Origin: Actinomycetota bacterium
GTDB taxonomy: Bacteria; Actinomycetota; Acidimicrobiia; Acidimicrobiales; Acidimicrobilacustridaceae
Reading direction: 5' to 3'
Assembly (NCBI GenBank): GCA_026393455.1
Contig: JAPLAE010000103.1
Location: 1 to 32,091, forward strand
Length of the DNA: 32,091 bases
The notes beneath the pieces were generated by a model. That model searched no databases and was not told the origin of the DNA. It saw only the letters and a program-made list of their open reading frames with translations. Both the position numbers and the translations under genes were made by a program. Positions 1-11,310 of this stretch are shown here, piece by piece. Positions within the stretch are counted from its first letter, which is position 1. Every line of letters starts with the position of its first letter.

Positions 1-609
1 ATCGTGACTGACCCAGACCACACCAATTCCTTCCTGTGCCAATTCACGCGCCAGATCTTCGATGCCGATGCGATTTTCGGGATCGAGCGACGATGTCGGT
101 TCATCCATCAAGATCACTTCTGGCTCGGTGAGCAGCGTTCTTGCGATGCACATGCGCTGAGCCTCGCCACCGGAGAGATCGTCGGCGACTCGATCCAGCA
201 TCAATGAGTCGAGCCCCACCCGGCGAAGCACGGCGAGCAACGCCGCGTCGGAGGCTGAGGGATCGGCTACTGCGAGGTTGGAACGCACAGAACCCGGGAA
301 TGGAATTGGTCGCTGGAAGATCATCCCCACACGTCTTCTGACCTGTTGTGGGTCAAGTGCGGTCAGATCGGTCCCCTTGAACCGAACCACGCCCTCTGAG
401 GGAACCTCGAGGCGGTTTCCCAGTCTCAACAGGGTGGACTTTCCCGCTCCAGATGGGCCAGCCAGCACGGTGACCGCCCCGCGACCTACGTGGAGGTCCA
501 CCCGGTGGAGAAGTTCAGTCCCGCCGGGAGCCGAGAACGAGACCGCGTCGAACTGAAGCAGAACCCCCTCGTCACCCCTCTTCGCACCAGCACCCATAAT
601 CGCCAGCAT
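1..609 (-). CDS. ABC transporter ATP-binding protein, FetA/PstB-like (3' end cut by window)
   Basis: This is the nucleotide-binding subunit of an ABC transporter, energising an unseen membrane partner. I see 203 codons, ending at the window edge on the Asp after the H-loop His (SHD). Visible motifs are Walker A GPSGAGKST (about residues 51-59), a Q-loop in the context IFQRPIPFPG, the signature LSGGEAQR (about 145-152) and Walker B VILMDEP. The Q-loop and the ending VVWVSHD resemble both phosphate PstB and the small FetA (YbbL) family; the substrate cannot be decided without the permease, which should lie to the left of the window. I chose the ATG at 609 over an in-frame ATG at 597 because an AGGGAGG-like ribosome site lies about 12 bases upstream of 609. 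It is divergent from the mutase gene with only 34 bases between the starts. Confidence 0.85.
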   Translation of the reverse strand, partial: MLAIMGAGAKRGDEGVLLQFDAVSFSAPGGTELLHRVDLHVGRGAVTVLAGPSGAGKSTLLRLGNRLEVPSEGVVRFKGTDLTALDPQQVRRRVGMIFQRPIPFPGSVRSNLAVADPSASDAALLAVLRRVGLDSLMLDRVADDLSGGEAQRMCIARTLLTEPEVILMDEPTSSLDPENRIGIEDLARELAQEGIGVVWVSHD

Positions 610-637
610 GACACCCGCGCGCCCTCCCTCTTAGTCT
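608..637 (+). promoter_or_regulatory. Probable promoter of the mutase operon (leaderless)
   Basis: An ATGACA box at 608-613 (five of six matches to TTGACA), an 18-base spacer and a TAGTCT box at 632-637 lie just before the GTG start at 644. With six bases between the -10 box and the GTG, transcription would start at or next to the start codon, giving a leaderless mRNA. That fits the absence of a Shine-Dalgarno sequence there. The -35 box overlaps the start codon of the divergent ABC gene. Confidence 0.5.
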
Positions 638-643
638 TATGAA

Positions 644-2784
<2,141 letters not shown>

Positions 2785-2788
<4 letters not shown>

Positions 2789-3783
2789 CCGAAGCCGCCG
2801 AGGATGCCGTCTCCCTCATTGAGGGGATTCGCTCCGGCGATCGGCGCTCTTTGGCCCGCGCTATCACGTTCGCCGAGTCCACTCGGTCTGAACACCGAGT
2901 CATTGCCGATGCGGTGCTCGAAGCTGTTCTGCCTTCCACGGGCAACGCTGTTCGCGTCGGAATTTCCGGTCCACCAGGAGTCGGCAAATCGACGTTCATT
3001 GAAGCGATCGGAAATCACATCATCAGTCAAGGGCTGCGTCTTGCCGTTCTTGCCATCGACCCTTCCAGCCGCTTGACCGGCGGATCAATCCTCGGTGATA
3101 AGACACGAATGGGCGAACTCGCCAACCAGCCGAACGCATTCATTCGCCCCTCCCCCGGAGGCACGCAGCTTGGTGGCGTAGCGCGCCGCACACGCGAGGC
3201 CATGCTGTTGTGCGAAGCAGCAGGTTTTGATGTCGTCATTGTTGAAACAATCGGTGTCGGTCAATCAGAAGTTGCGGTATCAGACATGGTTGACCTGTTC
3301 GCTCTCCTCGTTTCGCCTGGCGGCGGCGATGAACTACAGGGAATCAAGCGCGGCATTATGGAATTGGCCGACCTCGTCATCGTCAATAAGGCCGATGGCG
3401 ACCTTGCCGCGGCCGCGGCGCGGACCCGCGGCGATTACGCAAGCGCGGTTCACTTGCTGCGGCCGAAATGGAACGCATGGACGACTGAGGTACTCGCATG
3501 TTCTGCCCTCAATGGCATTGGCGTCTCCGAAGTTTGGGATGCAGTGACGTTGTTCCGTTCGACCGTCACCGCCAATGGCGAACTGCTCGAAGCTCGCTCG
3601 GCACAGGCCACAGCGTGGCTCTGGAGCGAAATCGGCGACACGCTGCTCGAGCGCTTCCGCGCTGATCGTCACGTTGCCGGCTTGCTACCCGAAATCGAGT
3701 CAGCAGTTTCCGACGGACGAGTCACTCCAGCGAAAGCTGCTCTCGAACTTCTTCAAGCATTTAGTGCCTCCAAACCCGATTGA
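2785..3783 (+). CDS. meaB: MeaB/ArgK-type G-protein chaperone of methylmalonyl-CoA mutase
   Basis: MeaB proteins are P-loop GTPases that gate adenosylcobalamin loading into methylmalonyl-CoA mutase and protect or rescue it from inactivation. The 332-residue protein shows Walker [10 protein letters not shown] (residues 62-70), the IDPSS magnesium loop (91-95), the FIRPSP segment, [10 protein letters not shown] around Glu154 and the guanine-specificity motif NKAD (201-204). The reading frame is open further upstream, but I take the GTG at 2785 because its GTGA overlap with the mutase stop is typical of translational coupling and the resulting length is normal for the family. Being directly downstream of mutB fixes its role as the mutase chaperone rather than an arginine-transport kinase, the old annotation of ArgK. 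Confidence 0.95.
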
Positions 3784-3821
3784 AGGTACGAGTAACTGCG
3801 ATTCTCCGAATAGAGGGCGAC

Positions 3822-3827
3822 TATGAT
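3822..3827 (+). promoter_or_regulatory. -10 box TATGAT before the coiled-coil/GT2 pair
   Basis: TATGAT matches the -10 consensus in five of six positions and ends ten bases before the ATG at 3838, so the transcript would have a leader of only about 3-5 bases. No Shine-Dalgarno sequence is present and I see no convincing -35 box at 16-18 bases. Confidence 0.45.
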
Positions 3828-3837
3828 CTAGCCCCAA

Positions 3838-4152
3838 ATGGATGTTTCCGAAGATCTGCCCGCTGCGATTCCCCCCACCGATGAAATCGCTGAACTTCGC
3901 GTTGAAGTCCTGCGACTTCGCGCACTCGTCGGACCTTCGGAGAAGTCCTACGAGGATCTGACGCGCGACGCACTCACCGCTCGAGACGCAGCTCGTAAGG
4001 CGGAATTCGAAACTGGGCTCCTTCGGGCGCAAGTTGTCGAACTCGAGAATGAGGTTCGGCGCTGGCAACGCGATTTCGTCTGGTTCCGTGATCGTGTCGT
4101 AAGAAAAGTCCCGGCCCTCGGACGAGTCTTTGCCCGGGTCCGTAGACAATGA
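3838..4152 (+). CDS. Small coiled-coil protein of unknown function, coupled to a glycosyltransferase
   Basis: This 104-residue protein belongs to no family I recognise. It is acidic at the N-terminus, then has two charged helical segments with leucine/valine heptad spacing (about residues 15-31 and 36-80) that look like coiled coil. It ends in a strongly basic tail (about 84-104, rich in Arg and Lys) that could contact the membrane or nucleic acid. There is no signal peptide or membrane span. Its stop overlaps the start of the next glycosyltransferase by four bases (ATGA), so the two are probably co-translated. I infer an accessory or scaffold role for that enzyme. The frame is supported by the coupling and by the TATGAT box upstream. 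Confidence 0.7.
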   Translation: MDVSEDLPAAIPPTDEIAELRVEVLRLRALVGPSEKSYEDLTRDALTARDAARKAEFETGLLRAQVVELENEVRRWQRDFVWFRDRVVRKVPALGRVFARVRRQ

Positions 4153-5609
4153 AGACAAAAAAGGAGAAGAAGGCAACAGTCGACATCGTCATTCTCGATA
4201 GTCACGCTGATCGCTCTGCTCTTAATGCTGCGCTGAATTCCTCACTTGCCGATGTCGTCGCAATCTCCGGACCCGAGGGAGACATCAACCACCGAGCTCT
4301 TTCGATGCTGGGTAGCGCATTTAGCGATCCCGAGGTCACAGTTGCCTACTCAGATGAATCGGTATCCGACAAGCGCGGGCGCCACCTTCGATCGGTCTAC
4401 AAGCCAGATTGGTCACCGGAGCGGTTCCGGTCTCAGTTCTACGTCGGCAACCTCCTCGCGGTCCGTCGCACAAAGGCTCTCGCCGCCGTCCTCGACTCCG
4501 CACTCGACGACTCCCTGCCTTCTCTACACGGGACCGCCTTGCGTTGGGATCTGATCTTCAGACTCACCGAGAACGGCGGCAAGGTCGTACACATACCTGA
4601 GCTGTTGTTTGGATCCGCCGACCTGTCTTCTGTGCTCGGCGCTGAACCGTCAAGCCAGTTTGAGAGCGTGATGCTTGAGGCCACTGCGGTCGTTCAGGCA
4701 CACTGCAACCGGATGAGCATCGATGCAGAAGTAGAGATTTCTGAACCGGGCAACACGTTGCACCTTCGTCGTCATGCAGACTCAGATACAAAGGTCAGTC
4801 TGATCATCCCAACCTGCGGATCCACTGGCACGGTTTGGGGCCAGGAACGTGTCTTCATCATCGAACTCGTGCAGTCGATCATTGCCAAGTCCACTTGGCG
4901 AAATTTGGAATTCGTCATTGTTGCCGACACCACAACTCCGGTGCTTGTTCGTCGTGCGCTCACCAAACTCTGCGGCGATCGTTTGGTGTGGGTCGACTAC
5001 GACCTTCCCTTCAACTTCTCCGACAAAATTGCCAGGGGCCACTCGGCCGCAACGGGTCGAGTTTTGTTGCTTCTCAACGACGACATGGAAGTCGTGTCTG
5101 AAGATTTCATTGAAGAACTTGTTGGACTAGCGCTCGATCCGGGCGTTGGCGCTGTCGGAGCCCGGCTACTTTTCGCAGATGGCCGCCTCCAACACATCGG
5201 TCATCGCTACGCCAACGGAACATTTCACCTCTTCGCTGGTTACGACGGCGACTACGCCGGACCCGAGAACATGTGTCGGGTCACGCGGGAATGTATCGGC
5301 GTAACCGCTGCATGTCTGGCCATTCGCTCTGAAGTTTTCAACCAAGTCGGCGGCATGGCAGTCGACTTTCCTAACAATTTCAACGACGTCGACTTTTCGC
5401 TTCGTCTCCATGAACGCGGCTTGCGTAACATCATCACGCCTCATGCCGTGCTCTTTCACTTCGAAAGTGTCACTCGCGACGGAACGGTCACCTCCCAAGA
5501 AAGAGACCTTCTTTTTTCGCGATGGGGCGCTCAGCTCAACTCGGATCCGTATTCGAATCCAAATCTCGAATCCGGTCGAATCGAATGGATGGAAAAAGGC
5601 GCCCACTAA
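4149..5609 (+). CDS. GT2-family glycosyltransferase with degenerate N-terminal half
   Basis: A 486-residue glycosyltransferase of the kind found in O-antigen and rhamnan clusters. The N-terminal part (about 10-200) carries the YSDE...YKPDWSPERF...YVGN pattern typical of the first module of two-module GT2 proteins. The second module (about 215-470) is a GT-A fold starting SLIIPTCG, with the metal/nucleotide-sugar motif N310-D-D-M313 and a later DVDFSLRLHERG block. It acts in the cytoplasm on a nucleotide sugar, possibly dTDP-rhamnose given the rfb genes nearby; donor and acceptor are not determined. The ATG at 4149 overlaps the stop of the coiled-coil gene. Its stop overlaps that of the convergent GT4 gene by four bases, leaving no room for a terminator between them. 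Confidence 0.88.
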   Translation: MKTKKEKKATVDIVILDSHADRSALNAALNSSLADVVAISGPEGDINHRALSMLGSAFSDPEVTVAYSDESVSDKRGRHLRSVYKPDWSPERFRSQFYVGNLLAVRRTKALAAVLDSALDDSLPSLHGTALRWDLIFRLTENGGKVVHIPELLFGSADLSSVLGAEPSSQFESVMLEATAVVQAHCNRMSIDAEVEISEPGNTLHLRRHADSDTKVSLIIPTCGSTGTVWGQERVFIIELVQSIIAKSTWRNLEFVIVADTTTPVLVRRALTKLCGDRLVWVDYDLPFNFSDKIARGHSAATGRVLLLLNDDMEVVSEDFIEELVGLALDPGVGAVGARLLFADGRLQHIGHRYANGTFHLFAGYDGDYAGPENMCRVTRECIGVTAACLAIRSEVFNQVGGMAVDFPNNFNDVDFSLRLHERGLRNIITPHAVLFHFESVTRDGTVTSQERDLLFSRWGAQLNSDPYSNPNLESGRIEWMEKGAH

Positions 5610-6796
5610 CTGCGGGCGAGTTTCGCAAAAAGTCGCCCTGCAATCTTTCGCAATCTCGCAACGATGGCCTTTGAGATTCCAGTGAGTCCATCGATTCGGT
5701 AGCGCCCGACCACCATGCGCCAGATCTTCATGATGCGACTTCGCCGCCACGGCCCCCAATTGGCTGATGCGACCACACCGTCGAGGTGAGCCCCAAGTTC
5801 AAGAGCCGTCGATTCCCAAGGGAACTTCTTGCGCGAGTAGATATAGCAACGTTCTGCTGCCAGTTGCAGAAGCGCGGGATCTCGCTGCCACTCTTCTAGA
5901 AGAAAGGTCGCGTCAGCAATGTTCGGAAGTACGTATGGGGTTGTCTCGGGATGTGCCCCCACGTCGAAAGCAAGGCCCACAGTGCCCGAAGCATGGGCCT
6001 CGACAAGTGGAAGATTGAACCCCTCCCACTTGCTCGGCGAAATGAAGACGTCAAGCTCAGAAAGAAACGTCGAACGCTCATCATCGGTGGCATTCAGGTG
6101 ACAATGAACGCCGCGCTCTTCCCACCACAAGCGATCAGATTCCACTCCGCGACCCATAATCGAGAAATCGAAACCTGGACGGCCGGCGAAGTCAGAAACG
6201 ATGGCCAGATATTCTTCGAGTCCCTTATAAAGAGCTTCGCCGGGGCCCAAGCGCATCAAGGTGCCCACACGCAGAGGAGCTTCGTCCGAAAAAGACCGTT
6301 GCGTCGTAGGATTTCCATGATCGGTGACGTGGTCGCAACCGAGAGCAATGACTTTTGCATCGGGCCACGAGAGTTCGTCACGGAGAAAATACGAACTGGT
6401 GAGGACTTCATCGACTTTGGGGTACACCCGCTTCAGCTTGTGGACCTTCAGTTGCTCACGCTCGGCTACATCGTGGTCGAACAGTGTCGGTGTGGGATCG
6501 CCATGTTCGAACACGACAGTGGGTATCCACATCTCCAATGCAGGCAGGACCTCGAAATACGGACTGGTCTGAGCGACCACTATCTCAATCGAATTTTCCT
6601 GGCAGTACTCAAAAATCGTCTGTGGCGAGGGTCGCAACTCAACAACATCACTATCGCCATAGAACTCGTCGTATTCAAGACAGCCAATCGACATGTTCCA
6701 ACCAGCAGCGCCTATGCGATCGGCGACTTCACGGGCAACTACCGATACGCCGAAACCGCGTTTCATAACTGACGTGAGCAATAGGACGTTTCTCAT
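5606..6796 (-). CDS. GT4-family (group 1) glycosyltransferase
   Basis: A retaining GT-B glycosyltransferase of 396 residues, cytoplasmic or membrane-associated. The N-terminal domain opens with VLLLTSVMKRGFGVSVV, the glycine-rich acceptor-side loop. The C-terminal domain has the YKG segment near residue 190 and the donor-binding EX7E motif, Glu258 and Glu266 in KWEGFNLPLVEAHASG. A basic C-terminal tail could bind membrane. I chose the ATG at 6796 over the GTG at 6808 because the GGAG ribosome site is about 11 bases from the ATG but would touch the GTG. It begins two bases after the stop of the upstream GT2 and is the last gene of the Wzm/Wzt operon, so it should help build the exported polysaccharide. 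Linkage and sugar are unknown. Confidence 0.9.
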   Translation of the reverse strand: MRNVLLLTSVMKRGFGVSVVAREVADRIGAAGWNMSIGCLEYDEFYGDSDVVELRPSPQTIFEYCQENSIEIVVAQTSPYFEVLPALEMWIPTVVFEHGDPTPTLFDHDVAEREQLKVHKLKRVYPKVDEVLTSSYFLRDELSWPDAKVIALGCDHVTDHGNPTTQRSFSDEAPLRVGTLMRLGPGEALYKGLEEYLAIVSDFAGRPGFDFSIMGRGVESDRLWWEERGVHCHLNATDDERSTFLSELDVFISPSKWEGFNLPLVEAHASGTVGLAFDVGAHPETTPYVLPNIADATFLLEEWQRDPALLQLAAERCYIYSRKKFPWESTALELGAHLDGVVASANWGPWRRSRIMKIWRMVVGRYRIDGLTGISKAIVARLRKIAGRLFAKLARS

Positions 6797-6798
6797 CG

Positions 6799-7674
6799 TT
6801 AAAGACACTCCGCGAATGAGCTCCAGCGGCGAATGAACAATGCTCTATCGATCCAGTCCTCTTCACCTGGTTCACGGGTGCCGTTCTCGACATGGAAGAT
6901 CGGACCTACGGACAACGTTCGGATCTCAAATCCCACTCGACGAAGCCGCAAGCAGTAATCAATGTCTTGGCACTCGGCCTCGTACCGTTCGTCAAACCCG
7001 CCGGATCGGGCGTAGAGGTCGCTCGAGGTCATGAGAAATGCTCCCGTTACCGCCGTAGACGTGAACGAGTCCCCAAGAGCATGCGCCGGAGTCTGCTTCG
7101 CCCCTGGGTGGTACGGAACCGCAAACAACTCGGGCGATCGAAGCAACTCGACCCCAGCATGTTGCACAGTTCCATCTTCGAAAAGGAGAACAATGCCTAC
7201 AGCCCCGACATTCGTATCATTCGAGAACTGTTGAAAGGCCTCGATAACGCCCTCAGGACATTCATCGATAAAGACATCGTTATTCATGAACAGCACAGTT
7301 GAATAGCGCGCATGTTCGAAGAGGTCATTATTGCAACGCGAGAATTGGTACCGCATCCCGCGCGTTATCTCGACGCCCTTGGGTGGTGTGTCGAGAAGCG
7401 CAAGCGTTTCAGAGTTTGACGAACCCGTGTCACCAAGAAGCAGTTCGATCTCGATGCCAGAACGCTCACAAAGTTCTCGAAGTTTGTCGAAACCTGCCCA
7501 GAGCCGCTTCAGGAGATCCGGCCGATCTTTATGAAGCACGAGAACCGAAAGTCCTGTCGTTCGACCGTCCGCCGGCAACGTTCGCCGCGGCATCGACACG
7601 CGCACGACCCGTTCCGCATTAAACGATCGCGCATAAGGATCCAGTTTTGGGAGTAAGCCAGCAAACTGCGCCAT
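6799..7674 (-). CDS. GT2-family glycosyltransferase
   Basis: A 291-residue inverting glycosyltransferase with one GT-A domain. Visible are the opening strand LSVLVLHKDRPD, the DXD-like motif N131-N-D-V134, the GAVGIVLLFEDGTVQHAG block common to O-antigen GT2 enzymes, and CQDIDYCLRLR (235-245) with the likely catalytic acidic residue. The frame is open back to 7758, overlapping the ATPase gene. The ATG at 7674 is preferred: it follows that gene's stop by seven bases and has GAAGG five to nine bases upstream. It sits between wzt-like and GT4 genes and probably adds a sugar to the exported glycan. Confidence 0.88.
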   Translation of the reverse strand: MAQFAGLLPKLDPYARSFNAERVVRVSMPRRTLPADGRTTGLSVLVLHKDRPDLLKRLWAGFDKLRELCERSGIEIELLLGDTGSSNSETLALLDTPPKGVEITRGMRYQFSRCNNDLFEHARYSTVLFMNNDVFIDECPEGVIEAFQQFSNDTNVGAVGIVLLFEDGTVQHAGVELLRSPELFAVPYHPGAKQTPAHALGDSFTSTAVTGAFLMTSSDLYARSGGFDERYEAECQDIDYCLRLRRVGFEIRTLSVGPIFHVENGTREPGEEDWIDRALFIRRWSSFAECL

Positions 7675-7681
7675 TAGGCCT

Positions 7682-8881
7682 TCACTGACCGTTGTCTTCG
7701 AGCCATGTGGCAGGAAGTCGCAACATCCCTCCAGGAACGGAGCTCTCAGCGCGAACACGAAACGGGAACGAGAGGTCTCTCATGGCTTCACCTCGATGAG
7801 TTTCCCCCCCAAGAACGCGCACTCGCCCCTCATAGACCCCTGGGCCCAGTAGCAACGGATCAAACCGACATCGAATTGTGTACCCGTTCGGAAATGGGCC
7901 AGAACGAGCAAGAGGCATGCTCAATTCTGTTTCGCCAACAACAACCCCAGACTCTGTTTGGATCAGGAGCGAATAGGTGTGTTCCTCAGAGGCAAGATGA
8001 TCCGGTAGCGCAATACGAAGATTGACGGGTTGTCCGGTAATACCGAATTCAATTGCGGTACCCGAGTCATCCACCATTTCGGATTCCGTTGGTTTCGCTG
8101 GGGCCGGAACAAAGCCCGCTGCCTCTGCTTCAAGACGGAGTCGTTCCGACTCGGCGGCGTTGACTTCTTGCAGATACTGAGAGATGACCCATGTCGGCTC
8201 GCCGATTTCACGCACGACTCCATGGTCCATCCATGTCACTTGATCGCAAAGATCACCGATAACTCCCAAATTGTGAGAAACCAGGACAATCGTTACGCCC
8301 GAAGCCTTCAAACCAGCAAGATGATCAAGGCATCTCCGCTGAAAGTCTTCGTCGCCCACTGCAATCACTTCGTCAACTAGAAGAATCTGCGGATCGACAT
8401 GAACAGCAACCGAGAATCCAAGCCGAACGTACATGCCGCTCGAATAATGCTTGACCGGGCTATCGATAAATGCAGAGAGGCCGGAAAAATCGACGATCCG
8501 ATCAAAAATTAGATCTGTCTGTTTGCGACTGAGCCCCAAAATCGATGCATTGAGATAGACGTTCTCTCTGCCAGTCAGCTCAGGGTGGAACCCCGCTCCC
8601 AATTCGAGGAGTGCAGAAATACGCCCTTTGGTGGCCACTGTGCCGCTGGTGGGAAAGTGAATACCAGCCATCATTCGGAGAAGTGTGGACTTCCCGCAAC
8701 CGTTGTGCCCAATGAGTCCGGAAACACTCGCATTCTCAACATCGAGAGTCACGTTGCGAACCGCCCAGAAGTCGTCGTACTTCGGTAGCCCAAATTTTGT
8801 AAAGAGCTGCTTGAGACTTCCGGGGCGATCTGTATAGAGACGGAATCGTTTCGAGACATCCTGGACTTCGATGGCGTTCAT
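7682..8881 (-). CDS. wzt: Polysaccharide ABC exporter ATPase with C-terminal cargo-binding domain (Wzt/TagH-like)
   Basis: The ATPase of an ABC-2 exporter that moves a lipid-linked polysaccharide across the membrane. The 399-residue protein has Walker A GHNGCGKST (58-66), the signature variant YSSGM (146-150) characteristic of polysaccharide exporters, Walker B ILLVDEV (166-172) followed by AVGDEDFQ, and the H-loop SHN near 203. After residue about 240 comes a linker, then a beta-rich region of about 120 residues (275-380) in the position of the Wzt C-terminal carbohydrate-binding jelly roll; that assignment is by position and style. The start is the ATG at 8881, with AGGAG ten bases upstream and four bases after the permease stop. 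The upstream extension to 8971 lies inside the permease gene and is rejected. Confidence 0.93.
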   Translation of the reverse strand: MNAIEVQDVSKRFRLYTDRPGSLKQLFTKFGLPKYDDFWAVRNVTLDVENASVSGLIGHNGCGKSTLLRMMAGIHFPTSGTVATKGRISALLELGAGFHPELTGRENVYLNASILGLSRKQTDLIFDRIVDFSGLSAFIDSPVKHYSSGMYVRLGFSVAVHVDPQILLVDEVIAVGDEDFQRRCLDHLAGLKASGVTIVLVSHNLGVIGDLCDQVTWMDHGVVREIGEPTWVISQYLQEVNAAESERLRLEAEAAGFVPAPAKPTESEMVDDSGTAIEFGITGQPVNLRIALPDHLASEEHTYSLLIQTESGVVVGETELSMPLARSGPFPNGYTIRCRFDPLLLGPGVYEGRVRVLGGETHRGEAMRDLSFPFRVRAESSVPGGMLRLPATWLEDNGQ

Positions 8882-8885
8882 CGGC

Positions 8886-9725
8886 TCACAGCTCCTGCGC
8901 GATATCTCGTGACTTACGATTAAAGATAAAGAGTCCAAGTACAAAAATCGCAAACGATGCAAGCGGCACAACGATCAGTGAAGCGGTGCTCGGCATAGTG
9001 AGCCCATAAAAAATGTCACGAGACCACTGCACGTACTGAGCGATGGGATTCAATTGCAAGATGCGTGCCAGCGTCATGTTCTTTGATTGAACAAGGGTGA
9101 TCGGGTAAATAATTGGCGTGGCGTAGAACAGAACGTTCATACCAATTGTTACGAGATAATTCACATCTCGGTAGAAGACGTTGTAGACGCTGAGAGCGAG
9201 TCCAATACCCACTGAGAAAAGCGTGATGCACAAGATAAGCAGTGGAAAGAGCAAGAGCATCCAGCCCACGTTTCCAAGCAAAATCATGATGAAGAGAAGA
9301 ATGCCCGCTTCAATCATCGCCTGAAGTAACACCGTGATGGTGTTAGCCAGAGCCGGACACGCTGGCGGGAAGTAGACCTTATTAAGCAAGGGTCCTGCGG
9401 ACTGCAAAGCGGCAATCGCACCCAGGACGGTGCCATTGAAGAGGTTCCACACCCACAAGCCGGCGAAGAGGTACAGGGCAAAGACTGCTGTGCGCCCATT
9501 TCCTGCGATCGGGGCTTGAGCATTGAAAAAATATCCGAAGACCAGCGTGTACACCGCCAGTACCGCCGCTGGATTGAGAAGTGACCACAGCCATCCAAGC
9601 AAACTCTTCTTGTACCGCGACCGCAGCTCGCGCTGGGCAAGGTTGTAGATCAGGTTGCGATAAGCCCACAGTTGGGTGACAGCAGCCAATTGACGAGATC
9701 TCCAGATACTCGAACCGCCAATCAT
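8886..9725 (-). CDS. wzm: Polysaccharide ABC exporter permease (Wzm/TagG-like)
   Basis: An ABC-2 type integral membrane permease, 279 residues, forming the channel with the ATPase encoded four bases downstream. The family's N-terminal amphipathic segment LIYNLAQRELRSRYKKSLLGWLWSLLNP precedes about six hydrophobic spans (roughly 47-70, 85-110, 130-160, 165-190, 200-225 and 245-270) and ends in a short basic tail. A GTG at 9815 would give 309 residues but overlap the upstream gene by 50 bases without a ribosome site. The ATG at 9725 has GAAGG upstream and gives normal family length. The complex probably exports the glycan made by the neighbouring transferases. Confidence 0.9.
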   Translation of the reverse strand: MIGGSSIWRSRQLAAVTQLWAYRNLIYNLAQRELRSRYKKSLLGWLWSLLNPAAVLAVYTLVFGYFFNAQAPIAGNGRTAVFALYLFAGLWVWNLFNGTVLGAIAALQSAGPLLNKVYFPPACPALANTITVLLQAMIEAGILLFIMILLGNVGWMLLLFPLLILCITLFSVGIGLALSVYNVFYRDVNYLVTIGMNVLFYATPIIYPITLVQSKNMTLARILQLNPIAQYVQWSRDIFYGLTMPSTASLIVVPLASFAIFVLGLFIFNRKSRDIAQEL

Positions 9726-9765
9726 TCGATCAGCGCCTTCAAAATCTAGCAGGGGCCTCCAGAGG

Positions 9766-11310
9766 TCATCGGGAACTCGGAGAAGGTTCTTCTGCCTCGT
9801 ATCCCCCGGATGCACTGTCGCGATAATCAGAAATGCTGTCGGAAGCAGGCCGACTCATCAGAACCCAGCCTGCGGCGGCCAGACCGAACACGACCAAGAG
9901 CAGAACAGCCGAGACAGGTGGCGACCAGTCTTCAGATTTCCAAAAAAGAATGGAACCTGTCGCCCCTACCGAGTACCGACGCACCGACTGTGCAAAGGCG
10001 AGAAAGAGTGCGCTCCAAAGGACACCACCAATAAAACTTTTACCAAGAACAGAAACGGACGGGAGTCGACGACCGGCAGCAAGACCTACGCCAGCAATCA
10101 ACGGGACACCAACCAACATCGGGAGTGAATAGCGTCCCTGCCAGACGAACCCGATGGATTCGACAGAACGGAATTCACCCGCCGTTTGAATCAAGACCGT
10201 GCCGAACAGAAGTCCAATTGCTCCAATTGCATAGCGACGAGCGCCGAACATCAAGCACAGTGCCAACAGACCAACGACTGCAGACATCCAGACCGCATAG
10301 GTGAACACCGGCACTCGAACTTCAAGCCAACCAAAAACGCCAATCGATTCCTCGGCCACCTGAGTAAGTCGGCCAAGCTGAGTGGTCAAAATATTCGTCG
10401 CACTCATTTGGCTCCCTGATGCATTCGATTCAGTCGCCAACGGATGCGCAAGGAGCATCCAGCCAGCCCAGATCAGTCCAACAGATGCAGCTGCCACGGC
10501 ACACAATTGCATCGAACGCGATTTCGCCAACGCCCGAACCCGATCTCGTCCGGCGAGCAAACCCAGAGTGGCCAGCGCTACTGCGACCCACAAAGGACCG
10601 AGTTGACGTGCCACGAGAACCGTACAAACAGCAACTCCAAATCGAAGCACTAACCGTTTAGAAATCGTTTTCTCACTGGCCAATACCAAGCCGGAGATCC
10701 ACATCCCCACCGAAGCTGCTATCTCGAGCCCACTTGGGTTAGTAACGCTCGCTATATAAATAAACATTGGCGGGCAGGCCAGGAATAACGCCGGAGGGAG
10801 CCAACGTCGCGAATTCGACGAGCGAGCCGTAACCATTGCCGAAGCAACGAAAGCTGCCGCGATAGCCCCCGAAACCCATCGAGCGAGTATCAGGCCCAGT
10901 CCACCGTCTGCAACCAAGAAAGGGAGTCCAACAGGCAGATAGAAGAAGGGGAATTGCGCGCCGGCGCTCGTAGGCGTTTCTACTTGACTGTCGGACGCGA
11001 AAAGCGAGAAACACCCTGCAGGCGCATTGGGATCGATGCGATAGCAATCAGTACTCACATGCTCAGCACTGAGAAACGAAGGAACCTTGACGATTCGAAC
11101 GCCCCCAAAATTCGGATCCTTTCCGAGTGGTTCACCATGAGCGACTGACCAGGCTCGAGCTACATGAGACGGTTCATCAGGCCCTGAGAAATAGGGAACC
11201 GCAGCGGCCCACACGAAAGTCATCAATCCAAAGAACACGAATGTCGAGACCCAGACTCGACGTTCCGTTGACGACAACAACTGGAGTAGATGTTTGGTAC
11301 GGGATCTCAC
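9766..11310 (-). CDS. Polytopic membrane protein, DUF2142-like
   Basis: A 514-residue protein with about ten to twelve hydrophobic spans. After the first span it carries GPDEPSH (residues 43-49) facing outward, resembling the PDEPxH motif of the DUF2142 family of predicted membrane proteins found in cell-wall polysaccharide loci. The long outer loop after this motif and many hydrophobic helices recall GT-C type transferases that use polyprenyl-phosphate sugars; this functional link is inference. The GTG at 11310 overlaps the stop of the DUF2304 gene by four bases, and together with the preceding DPM-like GT2 it suggests a lipid-linked sugar made by the GT2 could be used here on the outer face. 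It is followed by the exporter permease after 40 bases. Confidence 0.75.
   Translation of the reverse strand: MRSRTKHLLQLLSSTERRVWVSTFVFFGLMTFVWAAAVPYFSGPDEPSHVARAWSVAHGEPLGKDPNFGGVRIVKVPSFLSAEHVSTDCYRIDPNAPAGCFSLFASDSQVETPTSAGAQFPFFYLPVGLPFLVADGGLGLILARWVSGAIAAAFVASAMVTARSSNSRRWLPPALFLACPPMFIYIASVTNPSGLEIAASVGMWISGLVLASEKTISKRLVLRFGVAVCTVLVARQLGPLWVAVALATLGLLAGRDRVRALAKSRSMQLCAVAAASVGLIWAGWMLLAHPLATESNASGSQMSATNILTTQLGRLTQVAEESIGVFGWLEVRVPVFTYAVWMSAVVGLLALCLMFGARRYAIGAIGLLFGTVLIQTAGEFRSVESIGFVWQGRYSLPMLVGVPLIAGVGLAAGRRLPSVSVLGKSFIGGVLWSALFLAFAQSVRRYSVGATGSILFWKSEDWSPPVSAVLLLVVFGLAAAGWVLMSRPASDSISDYRDSASGGYEAEEPSPSSR

Noticed and set aside
5951-6772. Open frame of 273 codons on the plus strand
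   Set aside because: It lies entirely antisense to the GT4 gene, which has clear family motifs; the plus-strand protein has none.
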